A stretch of 11,190 nt of DNA, from contig JAFYMV010000143.1 of assembly GCA_017548225.1 (NCBI GenBank), positions 1 through 11,190 on the forward strand, written 5' to 3'. The notes beneath the pieces were generated by a model that saw nothing but the letters and a program-made list of their open reading frames with translations, did no database searches and had not been told where the DNA came from. The position numbers were made by a program, and so were the translations under genes. The first letter of the stretch is position 1. Each line of letters starts with the position of its first letter. The stretch is from Bacteroidaceae bacterium (GTDB lineage Bacteria > Bacteroidota > Bacteroidia > Bacteroidales > Bacteroidaceae). Positions 1 through 6,881 of the stretch are shown here, one piece after another.

Positions 1-359
1 CTCCGTATACTATCGCACTGCTCGTGCCCAATAAGGAGAATATCCGCACTCGTCTTAAGGAACAAGGTCTTGACCTCAGCACTGAAGAGGGTCGTAAGGC
101 TGGTGTGCAGATTATTGATGCTGACATCGCTCGCTTCAAGAAGGGTGGCGACTTGGCAGAGCTCTTCCCCGATCGTTGGTTGCCCAGTACCTTTGCTGTG
201 TTGCCCGAGGCATTCACCGAGCAGAATGGAATGATGAATAGTACCATGAAGATTGTTCGCGGTAAGATTGAAAAGGCTTATGCTGACCGTATCGAGGGGC
301 TTTATACTCCCGAAGGTAAGACCATCCTCAATGCTAAGAACCTCGAGTCATTGGCATAA
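1..359 (+). CDS. Long-chain acyl-CoA synthetase (AMP-forming), C-terminal fragment
   Basis: The reading frame is open from the window edge (first full codon at nt 3) to TAA at 357-359, so only about 118 C-terminal residues are present. The gene starts upstream, and the in-frame GTG at 24 is internal. The fragment resembles the C-terminal lid of long-chain fatty acid-CoA ligases of the ANL superfamily, which activate fatty acids with ATP through an acyl-adenylate and pass them to CoA. What I see is the run NGMMNSTMKIVRGKIEKAY, which fits the family pattern 'E/QNG-xx-xxxxK-xxR-xxI-xxxY' with the lid lysine at nt 249-251, followed by 'IEGLY' near the C-terminus. It is the last gene of its unit, since a strong terminator follows 42 bp after the stop. 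Substrate chain length cannot be read from this piece. Other adenylate-forming ligases are possible but less likely. Confidence 0.8.
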   Translation, partial: PYTIALLVPNKENIRTRLKEQGLDLSTEEGRKAGVQIIDADIARFKKGGDLAELFPDRWLPSTFAVLPEAFTEQNGMMNSTMKIVRGKIEKAYADRIEGLYTPEGKTILNAKNLESLA

Positions 360-400
360 TGGATCAATCATCAAGAGTCATGTCTTGGTGGAATAAATCA

Positions 401-436
401 AAAGCAGGGCGCACTAAAGTGTGTCCTGCTTTTTTG
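401..436 (+). terminator. Rho-independent terminator after acyl-CoA synthetase
   Basis: Arms AAAGCAGGGCGCAC (401-414) and GTGTGTCCTGCTTT (419-432) pair over 14 positions, two of them G-U wobbles, around a TAAA loop, and a T run reaches 435. It sits between the convergent acyl-CoA synthetase and hydE genes. In the opposite direction the stem is followed by TTTTGATTTATT, so it may also stop hydE transcripts, though less strongly. Confidence 0.9.
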
Positions 437-450
437 TATTCATTAATGTA

Positions 451-1494
451 TTAGCGTTGAAAGTCGCCTCGTGTGTAGTCGATATGGTATCCGATGTTAT
501 GCAACTCGTTTTCTAACGCAGCGAGACCTTCTGCTGCTTCGGCTCCCCATGAGGCTTTGTTCTCGTATATCGCATACTTGGCTCGTACACTTGATGGAGA
601 TAGATTGGGCATCACGACATTGGCTCCTGAGAGTATGCCTTCAGTGCGTCCTGTGGGGATGAGTGTGGCAAGGGCGGTGGTAGAAGGAATAAGTGCATGG
701 GGTAATAGTAGGCGGACAATGGCTATGGTGGCAAGGGTGAGGCTGAGTGTTCCTGCAGGCTCATCGCATAGTGGTGTAGCAGGGTGGGGAAGGAAGGGAC
801 CTATGCCTACCATCTCGGGTTGCATGCGCTCAAGCAACTTTAAATCTTCTACGATATGCTTCACCGTTTGTCCCTTTACGCCAATCATCATTCCCAAGCC
901 GACTTGATACCCTGCACGCTGTAGCGCTTCGGCACAAGAGAGGCGGTGGGCGAGTCCTCGTCCATATGGATGTAGTGAGGCGTAGAGTTCTGCATTTGCT
1001 GCCTCATGGCGTAGGAGATAGCGGTCGGCACCAGCTTGTCGTAATTTGATATATGATGCTTCGCTGCGCTCGCCCAATGAGAGGGTGATAGCGGCATCCG
1101 GATAGCGGTTTCGTATTTCGGATACGAGGGGAAGTAGCCATTCGTCGGTATGCGTGGCATCTTCGCCTGCTTGCAGCACGAAAGTGCGGAAACCTAAGCG
1201 GTAGCCCTCTTCGCAGCATGCGAGCACCTCCTCTTGTGTCAATCGGTAGCGTTCAGCGGTATGGTTACTACGGCGCAGACCACAATAGAGACAGTTGCAC
1301 CGGCAGTAGTTAGATAGCTCGATGAGTCCTCGTACATAAATACCAAGTCCGAACTGCTTGCGGGCAGTCCGGACGGCTGTAGTGCGTAAATAGTGCAATG
1401 TGTCGGAGTCTTGAGTCGCGTGCTCGAGCAATTGCTCCAAAGCAGAGGCGTCGAGCGTGTGATGGCGTTCCAACTGCTCAATCAACTCCTTCAT
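451..1494 (-). CDS. hydE: [FeFe] hydrogenase H-cluster radical SAM maturase HydE
   Basis: A 347-residue radical SAM protein, the usual HydE length. HydE acts with HydG and HydF to build the 2Fe subcluster of the [FeFe] hydrogenase H-cluster; HydE works on the HydG-made Fe(CO)2CN-cysteine synthon. Visible signatures are the radical SAM CxxxCxxC cluster motif (C64, C68, C71), LQAGED at 108-113, TLSLGERS at 137-144, LLRHEAANAELYASLHP at 160-176, GPFLPHPATPL at 232-242, and a HydE-type tail with TALATLIPTGRTEG (273-286) and MPNLSPSSVRAKYAIYENK (295-313). These separate it from the related BioB, PylB and HydG. The start is fixed by an in-frame TAA just upstream of ATG 1494. It lies 56 bp downstream of the hydrogenase on the same strand and is probably co-transcribed with it. 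C66 inside the cluster motif is an extra cysteine not needed for the cluster. Confidence 0.95.
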   Translation of the reverse strand: MKELIEQLERHHTLDASALEQLLEHATQDSDTLHYLRTTAVRTARKQFGLGIYVRGLIELSNYCRCNCLYCGLRRSNHTAERYRLTQEEVLACCEEGYRLGFRTFVLQAGEDATHTDEWLLPLVSEIRNRYPDAAITLSLGERSEASYIKLRQAGADRYLLRHEAANAELYASLHPYGRGLAHRLSCAEALQRAGYQVGLGMMIGVKGQTVKHIVEDLKLLERMQPEMVGIGPFLPHPATPLCDEPAGTLSLTLATIAIVRLLLPHALIPSTTALATLIPTGRTEGILSGANVVMPNLSPSSVRAKYAIYENKASWGAEAAEGLAALENELHNIGYHIDYTRGDFQR

Positions 1495-1515
1495 CGTGTC
1501 TTAAGTTTAGTGGCT

Positions 1516-1543
1516 CCACCTCTCCTCAAGAGAGAAAGGGTGG
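1516..1543 (-). other. Possible stem-loop between hydrogenase and hydE
   Basis: CCACC (1516-1520) pairs with GGTGG (1539-1543), and CTCTC (1520-1524) with GAGAG (1530-1534), giving a bulged hairpin in the 56-bp gap. No T run follows on the minus strand, so it is not a standard terminator; it could be an mRNA processing or stability element. It also contains a purine-rich AGGAGAGGTGG stretch on the minus strand, about 21 nt from the hydE ATG, which is too far for a normal ribosome binding site. Confidence 0.25.
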
Positions 1544-1550
1544 GGTTCCT

Positions 1551-2999
1551 TTATCTTTTCTTCAGTTCGGCATCGAAGGTCTTCTTGCCATCGCCATAGG
1601 CGGTGTGTACGCTTGGACCAGAGATGCAACCACCATCGCATGCCATGACTTCAATGAACTGGGCGGGAGACTTTCCGGTCTTGCCGTAAGCCTTGAGCAG
1701 TGCCACATTCTTCTTGTTGAGTCCGGCAATCTGTAGGGTGGTAAAGTCGAACTTGTCACCTACAAACTCCTTAACGGCACCCGTCACACCACCACTCTCG
1801 GCAAAGCCATGTGCGGCACGACATGATGCGCAGTCAACGGGATGAACACTCTCCTTACCCAATTCAATGTTCATGCCTTCGAGCATTGCATGTATCTCTT
1901 CGAAGGTGAGTACGAAATCAACCTTACCTTCGAGATCTTCGCGGCGTGCCTCCTTGCGCTTGGCAATACAAGGACCTACAAACACGAGCTTTGCATTGGG
2001 ATGTTTCTCGCGGGCAATGTCGGCCGTATAGATCATGGGCGAATAGGTTGAAGAAATATACTTCTGCAGGTCAGGAGCGTGCTTGCGTGCCATCTCAATG
2101 TATGAGGGGCAGCATGAGGTGGTCATGAAGGGTTGGCCTTCTTCCATCTTCTCTGCAAACTCGTGAGCCTCGTTGGCTGTAGTTACTTCAGCACCGCGTG
2201 CAACCTCAATGATATCCTTGAAGCCAATAGCCTTGATAGCACCATACACCTGTTCTGTAGGAACATTGTACTGTGATAGGATAGAGGGAGCTACCATTGC
2301 TACCACCTCTTCGCCACGGCGTATAGCCTGCAATACATCAAATACCTGTGAAATCTCAAAGATGGCACCGAAGGGGCAGGCGTTCATGCACTTACCGCAG
2401 TAGATGCACTTGCTCTCATCGATATGCTCAACACCGAACTCATCCTTTGAGATGGCGCCTACAGGGCAAGCCTCTTCGCAAGGTACGGGGATGTATACGA
2501 TGGCGTGGTATGGACATGCTGAGTAGCACTTACCGCAGCTGATGCACACTTTGTGGTTGATGCGACCCTGTGAGGTGTCGGGGTCAAACTCAATGGCATT
2601 CTTTGGACAAGCATGTTCGCATGCACGAGCCTCACAGCCACGGCAAAGGTTGGTGATGGCATAATTGGTGCGTACGCATGATGAGCAAGCCTCGTCAATA
2701 ACGCACATGATATTGTCTTTCAGTTTAGTGCGGTCAATCGCCATCTTGGCATAGTCTGCAAGAGGCATCAGCTCGTCGGTCTCGTCGGTCATGTCGTATC
2801 CCAACAAGGGGAGCGACTTGTATTTCAGTACGGCGCGCTTCTTGTGGATGCAGCAACGGCCACTGGCTTGCGAGTTGCGGGGAGCGAACTCGATGGGTAC
2901 TCGGTCAATCTCTTCAGCCAATTTCCCCTCGTTCCAAAGGCTTACATACTTGGTAAGCAGCTTTTGGCGTACTATCATTACATTATTTTTAATAGCCAT
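1551..2999 (-). CDS. hydA: Monomeric [FeFe] hydrogenase, group B-like, with ferredoxin-type domains
   Basis: A 482-residue iron-only hydrogenase catalysing 2H+ + 2e- <-> H2, probably cytoplasmic with ferredoxin as electron partner. Residues 100-210 carry Fe-S motifs: C105/C108, C119-C122-C127-C131, C152-C155-C158-C162, C174-C178 and C198-C201-C204-C208. These 16 cysteines are enough for up to four [4Fe-4S] clusters. The catalytic domain has all three H-cluster motifs in modified form: TSCCPSY (294-300), GPCIAKRKE (342-350) and MACDGGCISGP (452-462). By alignment with the clostridial CpI enzyme, C297, C344, C454 and C458 hold the cluster and C296 is the proton-relay cysteine; E277 and E280 align with the relay glutamates. 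Tyr for Trp in motif 1, Gly for the first Met in motif 2 and GPS for GGG in motif 3 resemble group B enzymes. Residues 1-100 match no domain I recognise. The ATG at 2999 was taken as start; Met8 is an alternative. It lies 50 bp after asd with no terminator between, and 56 bp before hydE. Confidence 0.93.
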   Translation of the reverse strand: MAIKNNVMIVRQKLLTKYVSLWNEGKLAEEIDRVPIEFAPRNSQASGRCCIHKKRAVLKYKSLPLLGYDMTDETDELMPLADYAKMAIDRTKLKDNIMCVIDEACSSCVRTNYAITNLCRGCEARACEHACPKNAIEFDPDTSQGRINHKVCISCGKCYSACPYHAIVYIPVPCEEACPVGAISKDEFGVEHIDESKCIYCGKCMNACPFGAIFEISQVFDVLQAIRRGEEVVAMVAPSILSQYNVPTEQVYGAIKAIGFKDIIEVARGAEVTTANEAHEFAEKMEEGQPFMTTSCCPSYIEMARKHAPDLQKYISSTYSPMIYTADIAREKHPNAKLVFVGPCIAKRKEARREDLEGKVDFVLTFEEIHAMLEGMNIELGKESVHPVDCASCRAAHGFAESGGVTGAVKEFVGDKFDFTTLQIAGLNKKNVALLKAYGKTGKSPAQFIEVMACDGGCISGPSVHTAYGDGKKTFDAELKKR

Positions 3000-3049
3000 A
3001 CGATGTGCAATTAGATTTCTTTATTGGATGATGAAATGTCTTGTTATAT

Positions 3050-4060
3050 TTACTTGACTACACCTTGTGCGATGAGGTACTCGGCAATTTGTACTGCATT
3101 GAGTGCTGCACCCTTCTTAATCTGGTCGCCCACAATCCAGAAGGTGAGTCCGTTCTCATTGGTCAAGTCCTTACGGATACGGCCTACATATACAGGATCC
3201 TTGCCAGCAAGGAAAAGGGGCATAGGATACTCCTTCTCTGCGGGGTTGTCCATAAGTACCAAGCCGTCGCCTTTAGCAAATGCTTCGCGAGCCTCCTCTA
3301 CGCTGATGGGACGCTCGGTCTCTACCCAAATGCTTTCAGAGTGTGAACGGAGTGCGGGTACACGCACGCATGTAGCGCTGACATTCACATCAGAGTGCAT
3401 AATCTTCTTGGTCTCGTGGTACATCTTCATCTCCTCCTTGGTGTAGCCGTTTTCGGTGAATACATCAATCTGAGGAATGAGGTTGAAAGCGAGCTGGTAG
3501 GCAAATTTTTCTACGGTTACGGGCTCATTGGCCAATACTTGGCGGTACTGTTCGTAAAGCTCGGCCATAGCTGCAGCACCGGCACCGCTAGCAGCCTGGT
3601 AGGTAGAAACATGTACGGTCTTGATGTGTGAGAGTTGCTCAATAGCCTTCAATGCTACTACCATCTGGATGGTGGTGCAGTTGGGGTTGGCGATGATGCC
3701 ACGCGGACGGGTGAGTGCATCCTCTGCATTTACCTCGGGCACAACAAGGGGTACATCCTTGTCCATACGGAAAGCGCTACTGTTGTCAATCATGATAGCA
3801 CCATGCTTGGTGATGGTCTCGGCAAACTCGATAGAGGTACCGCCACCTGCTGAAGTGAAGGCAATGTCGACACCCTTGAAATCATCGTTGTGTTGAAGCA
3901 ACTTTACGGTGATTTCCTTGCCACGGAAGGTATATGTGCTACCTGCGCTACGAGCTGAACCGAACAATACGAGTTCGTCAATGGGGAAGTTTCTCTCTTC
4001 GAGCACACGGAGGAACTCCTGTCCTACAGCTCCGCTGGCTCCTACAATCGCTACTTTCAT
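3050..4060 (-). CDS. asd: Aspartate-semialdehyde dehydrogenase
   Basis: Makes L-aspartate 4-semialdehyde from aspartyl phosphate with NADPH, the branch point to lysine/diaminopimelate, threonine and methionine. The 336-residue protein has the N-terminal dinucleotide-binding motif GASGAVG (7-13), the active-site cysteine in ANPNCTT (C128), Q155 in the VSTYQAASGAG stretch, and RVPALRSHS (233-241) providing R233 and H240. The C128-Q155 and R233-H240 spacings (27 and 7) equal those of E. coli Asd (C135/Q162 and R267/H274). The open frame extends up to 4126, but ATG 4060 is chosen because protein homology begins there and a promoter -7 box lies inside the extension. It is first in a likely asd-hydrogenase-hydE unit: 50 bp separate it from the hydrogenase and I see no terminator in the gap. 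Confidence 0.95.
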   Translation of the reverse strand: MKVAIVGASGAVGQEFLRVLEERNFPIDELVLFGSARSAGSTYTFRGKEITVKLLQHNDDFKGVDIAFTSAGGGTSIEFAETITKHGAIMIDNSSAFRMDKDVPLVVPEVNAEDALTRPRGIIANPNCTTIQMVVALKAIEQLSHIKTVHVSTYQAASGAGAAAMAELYEQYRQVLANEPVTVEKFAYQLAFNLIPQIDVFTENGYTKEEMKMYHETKKIMHSDVNVSATCVRVPALRSHSESIWVETERPISVEEAREAFAKGDGLVLMDNPAEKEYPMPLFLAGKDPVYVGRIRKDLTNENGLTFWIVGDQIKKGAALNAVQIAEYLIAQGVVK

Positions 4061-4095
4061 ATAGTAATAAATGTTTGAGTTATAAATTATGTGTG

Positions 4096-4127
4096 CAAAA
4101 ATAGATAAAAAACTTGAAAACGGCAAT
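4096..4127 (-). promoter_or_regulatory. Candidate Bacteroidota-type promoter of asd (and hydrogenase unit)
   Basis: On the minus strand, ATTG (4127-4124; 3 of 4 matches to the -33 TTTG) stands 20 nt before TATTTTTG (4103-4096), a full match to the -7 consensus TAnnTTTG. Transcription would begin near 4090, leaving a leader of about 30 nt before ATG 4060. A 15-bp sequence that recurs upstream of the DPP IV gene abuts the -33 box (4128-4142). Confidence 0.6.
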
Positions 4128-4363
4128 ATATATACCTTATTAGATATATATAAGTCCTATTTCTTGCGCAAATTTGTCATGCTTGCGTTTCAAACAAGCA
4201 AGTCTTGTGAGTGGAGTGGTGAAAAAAAGCGGTTTAAAAGGATTTTTTAGGCATTAGGTGAGATTTCGTTGCTTTTTGTGTACGACTTAAGAAACCTTTT
4301 GTTAACTTTGCAAAGATTACATGAAATAGAATTAACTATTACTTTAATAATAACACAATTATT
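4128..4363. other. AT-rich divergent intergenic region between asd and pgk
   Basis: Upstream of the asd promoter, no gene fits here. Contents: the promoter-adjacent repeat at 4128-4142; a weak hairpin GCTTG (4181-4185)/CAAGC (4195-4199); and a -7 type box TAACTTTG at 4303-4310 suited to pgk, with a start near 4316 and a leader of about 47 nt. The nearest TTTG (4275-4278) is 24 nt from that box, longer than the usual 19-21, so the -33 element is uncertain. Confidence 0.5.
4303..4310 (+). promoter_or_regulatory. Candidate -7 box of pgk promoter
   Basis: TAACTTTG matches the Bacteroidota -7 consensus TAnnTTTG and lies 53 bp before the pgk ATG. The -33 partner is poor: TTTG at 4275-4278 gives a 24-nt spacer. 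The leader is A/T-rich without a Shine-Dalgarno sequence, which is normal in this phylum. Confidence 0.5.
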
Positions 4364-5635
4364 ATGCAAAACATTGACAATTTCAACTTTGCCGGTAAGA
4401 AGGCAATCGTGCGTGTAGACTTCAATGTACCCTTGAACGAAGAGGGTAAAATCACTGACGACACCCGTATCCGCGGTGCGCTCCCTACCTTGAAGAAGGT
4501 ATTGGCTGATGGTGGTGCACTCATTATCATGTCACACATGGGTAAGCCCAAAGGTAAGGTGAACGCTAAGTATTCACTCAGCCAGATTGTTGACGCTGTG
4601 TCAGAGAAGCTCGGTGTACCCGTACAATTCGCTCCCGACTGCGCTAAGGCTGCTGACGCTGCTGCTGCGCTCAAGGCCGGTGAGGTATTGTTGCTCGAGA
4701 ATCTCCGTTTCTATCCCGAAGAGGAGGGTAAGCCCGTTGGTATTGACAAGGCTGACCCCGCTTACGAGGAGGCTAAGAAGGCTATGAAGGCTTCACAGAA
4801 GGAGTTCTCTAAGACTCTCGCTTCATATGCAGACTGCTACATCAACGACGCTTTCGGTACCGCTCACCGCAAGCACGCTTCTACTGCTGTTATCGCTGAC
4901 TATTTCGATGCTGACAACAAGATGCTCGGCTATCTCATGCAGAAGGAGGTTCAGGCTGTTGACAATGTGTTGTCAAACATCAAGCGTCCCTTCGTTGCCA
5001 TCATGGGTGGTTCAAAGGTATCTTCAAAGATCGGTATCATCGAGAACTTGTTGGGTAAGGTTGACAAGCTCATCCTTTGCGGTGGTATGACCTACACCTT
5101 CGCTAAGGCTCACGGCGGTGAGATCGGTGAGTCAATCGTTGAGATGGACAAGTTGGAAGTTGCTCTCGGCGTAGAGGAGATGGCTAAGAAGAATGGCGTA
5201 GAGTTGGTACTCAGCACAGATTGCACAGCTACCAATGGCCTTGACTTCGGTACAATGAGCGTTAAGGAAGGTGCTGAAATCATCAGCTGTCCTTCAGATA
5301 AGATTCCCGCAGGTTTTGAGGGTGTTGATGCTGGCGCAGAGAGCCAGAAGGCATTTGCTGCTGCTATCGAGGGTGCTAAGACTATCCTTTGGAACGGTCC
5401 TGCTGGTGTGTTTGAGTGTGATGCCTTCACTGCAGGTTCACGCGCTATCGGTGAGGCTATCGCTAAGGCAACTGCTGAGGGTGCATTCTCACTCATCGGT
5501 GGTGGTGACTCAGTAGCTTGCGTTAACAAGTTCGGTTTGGCTGATCAGGTATCATACATCTCTACTGGTGGTGGTGCTCTCCTCGAGGCTATCGAGGGTA
5601 AGGTACTCCCCGGTGTAGCTGCTATCCAGGGCTAA
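4364..5635 (+). CDS. pgk: Phosphoglycerate kinase
   Basis: Glycolytic enzyme transferring phosphate from 1,3-bisphosphoglycerate to ADP, giving ATP and 3-phosphoglycerate, in the cytoplasm. The 423 residues cover the whole family. The N-terminal substrate lobe shows VRVDFNVP (16-23), DDTRIR (32-37), SHMGKPKG (57-64), LENLRF (111-116) and NDAFGTAHR (161-169). The C-terminal nucleotide lobe shows GGSKVSSKIG (215-224), LWNGPAGVFE (342-351), the GGGDS loop (379-383) and STGGGALLE (400-408). It is slightly longer than the roughly 387-400 residues typical of Proteobacteria; the extra length appears to lie near residues 117-150, between the LENLRF and NDAFG motifs. Codon choice is strongly biased (GCT, AAG, GGT, GAG), as expected of a highly expressed gene. 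It appears monocistronic, with its own -7 box upstream and a strong terminator downstream. Confidence 0.98.
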   Translation: MQNIDNFNFAGKKAIVRVDFNVPLNEEGKITDDTRIRGALPTLKKVLADGGALIIMSHMGKPKGKVNAKYSLSQIVDAVSEKLGVPVQFAPDCAKAADAAAALKAGEVLLLENLRFYPEEEGKPVGIDKADPAYEEAKKAMKASQKEFSKTLASYADCYINDAFGTAHRKHASTAVIADYFDADNKMLGYLMQKEVQAVDNVLSNIKRPFVAIMGGSKVSSKIGIIENLLGKVDKLILCGGMTYTFAKAHGGEIGESIVEMDKLEVALGVEEMAKKNGVELVLSTDCTATNGLDFGTMSVKEGAEIISCPSDKIPAGFEGVDAGAESQKAFAAAIEGAKTILWNGPAGVFECDAFTAGSRAIGEAIAKATAEGAFSLIGGGDSVACVNKFGLADQVSYISTGGGALLEAIEGKVLPGVAAIQG

Positions 5636-5657
5636 TATCCAATAGCATAAATAGAAG

Positions 5658-5690
5658 AAAAGGCGAAAGTTTGACGACTTTCGCCTTTTT
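5658..5690 (+). terminator. Rho-independent terminator of pgk
   Basis: A perfect stem AGGCGAAAGT (5661-5670)/ACTTTCGCCT (5677-5686), extended by A-T pairs from 5658, closes a TTGACG loop. T residues run to 5690 and continue as CTTT. It begins 22 bp after the pgk stop. Confidence 0.95.
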
Positions 5691-5715
5691 CTTTAATATA
5701 TACTTGTATATAGGC

Positions 5716-5746
5716 TTTGTTTTGTTAAAAAGAATATATAACTTTG
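5716..5746 (+). promoter_or_regulatory. Bacteroidota-type promoter of galE
   Basis: TTTG (5716-5719), a 19-nt spacer and TAACTTTG (5739-5746) match both halves of the Bacteroidota promoter consensus. Transcription would start near 5752, giving a leader of about 49 nt before ATG 5801. Being downstream of the pgk terminator, it implies galE is transcribed separately. Confidence 0.75.
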
Positions 5747-5800
5747 CGGTGTTGGATAGTGTATATATACTTATTTTACCAATATAAAATCTAAAGCAAA

Positions 5801-6817
5801 ATGAAAATCTTATTGACAGGTGGTGCAGGTTTTATTGGAAGCCACACCTTGATTGAGCTTACCGAAGCTGGCCATGAGGCTGTAGTAGTTGACAATCTTG
5901 ACAACTCATCTCCCATCTCACTGAAGCGCGTAGCCAAGATTATTGGCAAGGAAGTTCCTTTCTATAAAGTAGATATCCGCGATCGTGAAGGTTTGCAGAA
6001 GGTGTTCGATGAGCACAAGTTCGATGCTTGTATCCACTTTGCCGGTTTGAAGGCGGTAGGTGAGAGCTGTGCTAAGCCCCTCGAGTATTACGAGAACAAC
6101 ATGAACGGTACCTTCGTGCTCGTTGATGTAATGCGTAAGAATGGTTGCAAGAACATGATCTTCTCATCAAGTGCTACCGTATATGGTGACCCCGCTATCA
6201 TTCCCATCACTGAGGAGTGTCCCAAAGGTCATTGCACAAACCCCTATGGACAGACCAAGTCTATGCTTGAGGAGGTGCTCATGGATATCCAGAAGGCAGA
6301 CAATGAGTGGAACATCGTATTGCTCCGCTACTTCAATCCCATCGGTGCACACAAGAGCGGTACTATCGGTGAGAACCCCAATGGTATCCCCAACAACTTG
6401 ATGCCCTATATCACACAGACTGCAGTAGGTAAGCGTGCTGAGCTCGGTGTATTCGGCGATGACTACGATACACACGATGGTACTGGCGTACGCGACTATA
6501 TCCATGTAGTAGACCTCGCTCGTGCTCATGTGGCTGCGTTGAAGGCTATCGTTGCCAACAAGGGTATCGCTATCTACAACATCGGTACAGGTCACGGTTA
6601 CTCAGTACTCGATGTAGTTAAGGCGTTTGAGAAGGCTAATGGTGTTCCCGTACCTTATGCTATCAAGCCCCGCCGTCCGGGTGATATCGCTACTTGTTAC
6701 TGTAACCCTGCTAAGGCTGAGGCAGAGCTCGGTTGGAAGGCACAGTTCGGTATCGAGGAGATGTGTCGCGATAGCTGGAACTGGCAGAAGAACAATCCTA
6801 ATGGATTTGAGGAATAA
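5801..6817 (+). CDS. galE: UDP-glucose 4-epimerase
   Basis: NAD-dependent short-chain dehydrogenase-type epimerase interconverting UDP-glucose and UDP-galactose in the cytoplasm (Leloir pathway and glycan precursor supply). At 338 residues it equals E. coli GalE in length. Visible are the NAD-binding TGGAGFIGSH (6-15), D31 for the NAD ribose, HFAGLKAVGES (79-89), catalytic S124 in SSSATVYG (122-129), and Y149 with K153 in the YxxxK motif, the same numbers as in E. coli. RYFNPIGAH (176-184), NNLMPYI (198-204) and GTGVRDYIHV (227-236) are also conserved. At the sugar-pocket gatekeeper position (Y299 in E. coli, C307 in human GALE) this protein has C299, so it may also accept UDP-N-acetylhexosamines; this is inference. 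The gene stands alone between its own promoter and terminator. Confidence 0.96.
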   Translation: MKILLTGGAGFIGSHTLIELTEAGHEAVVVDNLDNSSPISLKRVAKIIGKEVPFYKVDIRDREGLQKVFDEHKFDACIHFAGLKAVGESCAKPLEYYENNMNGTFVLVDVMRKNGCKNMIFSSSATVYGDPAIIPITEECPKGHCTNPYGQTKSMLEEVLMDIQKADNEWNIVLLRYFNPIGAHKSGTIGENPNGIPNNLMPYITQTAVGKRAELGVFGDDYDTHDGTGVRDYIHVVDLARAHVAALKAIVANKGIAIYNIGTGHGYSVLDVVKAFEKANGVPVPYAIKPRRPGDIATCYCNPAKAEAELGWKAQFGIEEMCRDSWNWQKNNPNGFEE

Positions 6818-6840
6818 TCTCCTAAGATACCAGATAAATA

Positions 6841-6881
6841 AAATAGGATGCACCTGTGGGTGCATCCTATTTCTTTTTTTT
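6841..6881. terminator. Rho-independent terminator shared by convergent galE and DPP IV genes
   Basis: A perfect 14-bp stem AAATAGGATGCACC (6841-6854)/GGTGCATCCTATTT (6859-6872) with a TGTG loop is followed on the plus strand by C and eight T (6874-6881). Read on the minus strand the stem is followed by TTTATTTATC, so it could also end the DPP IV transcript, which enters from the right. Confidence 0.93.

Noticed and set aside
494..907. Long plus-strand open frame opposite hydE
   Set aside because: It lies wholly antisense to a gene with clear motifs, and its product has no recognisable feature; the same applies to other antisense frames over the hydrogenase, asd, galE and DPP IV genes.
3000..3049. 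Separate promoter for the hydrogenase
   Set aside because: No TAnnTTTG-type -7 box was found on the minus strand in the 50-bp gap; one inside the asd coding end cannot be excluded.
4061..4126. N-terminal extension of asd to a start at 4126
   Set aside because: The added 22 residues are outside the family alignment, which starts at MKVAIVGASG, and the extension overlaps the predicted -7 box at 4103-4096.
5763..5776. Third copy of the promoter-adjacent repeat in the galE leader
   Set aside because: ATATATACTTATTT resembles ATATATACCTTATTA but lacks one base, is in the opposite orientation relative to its gene, and lies after the promoter instead of before the -33 box; it is probably A+T-rich background.
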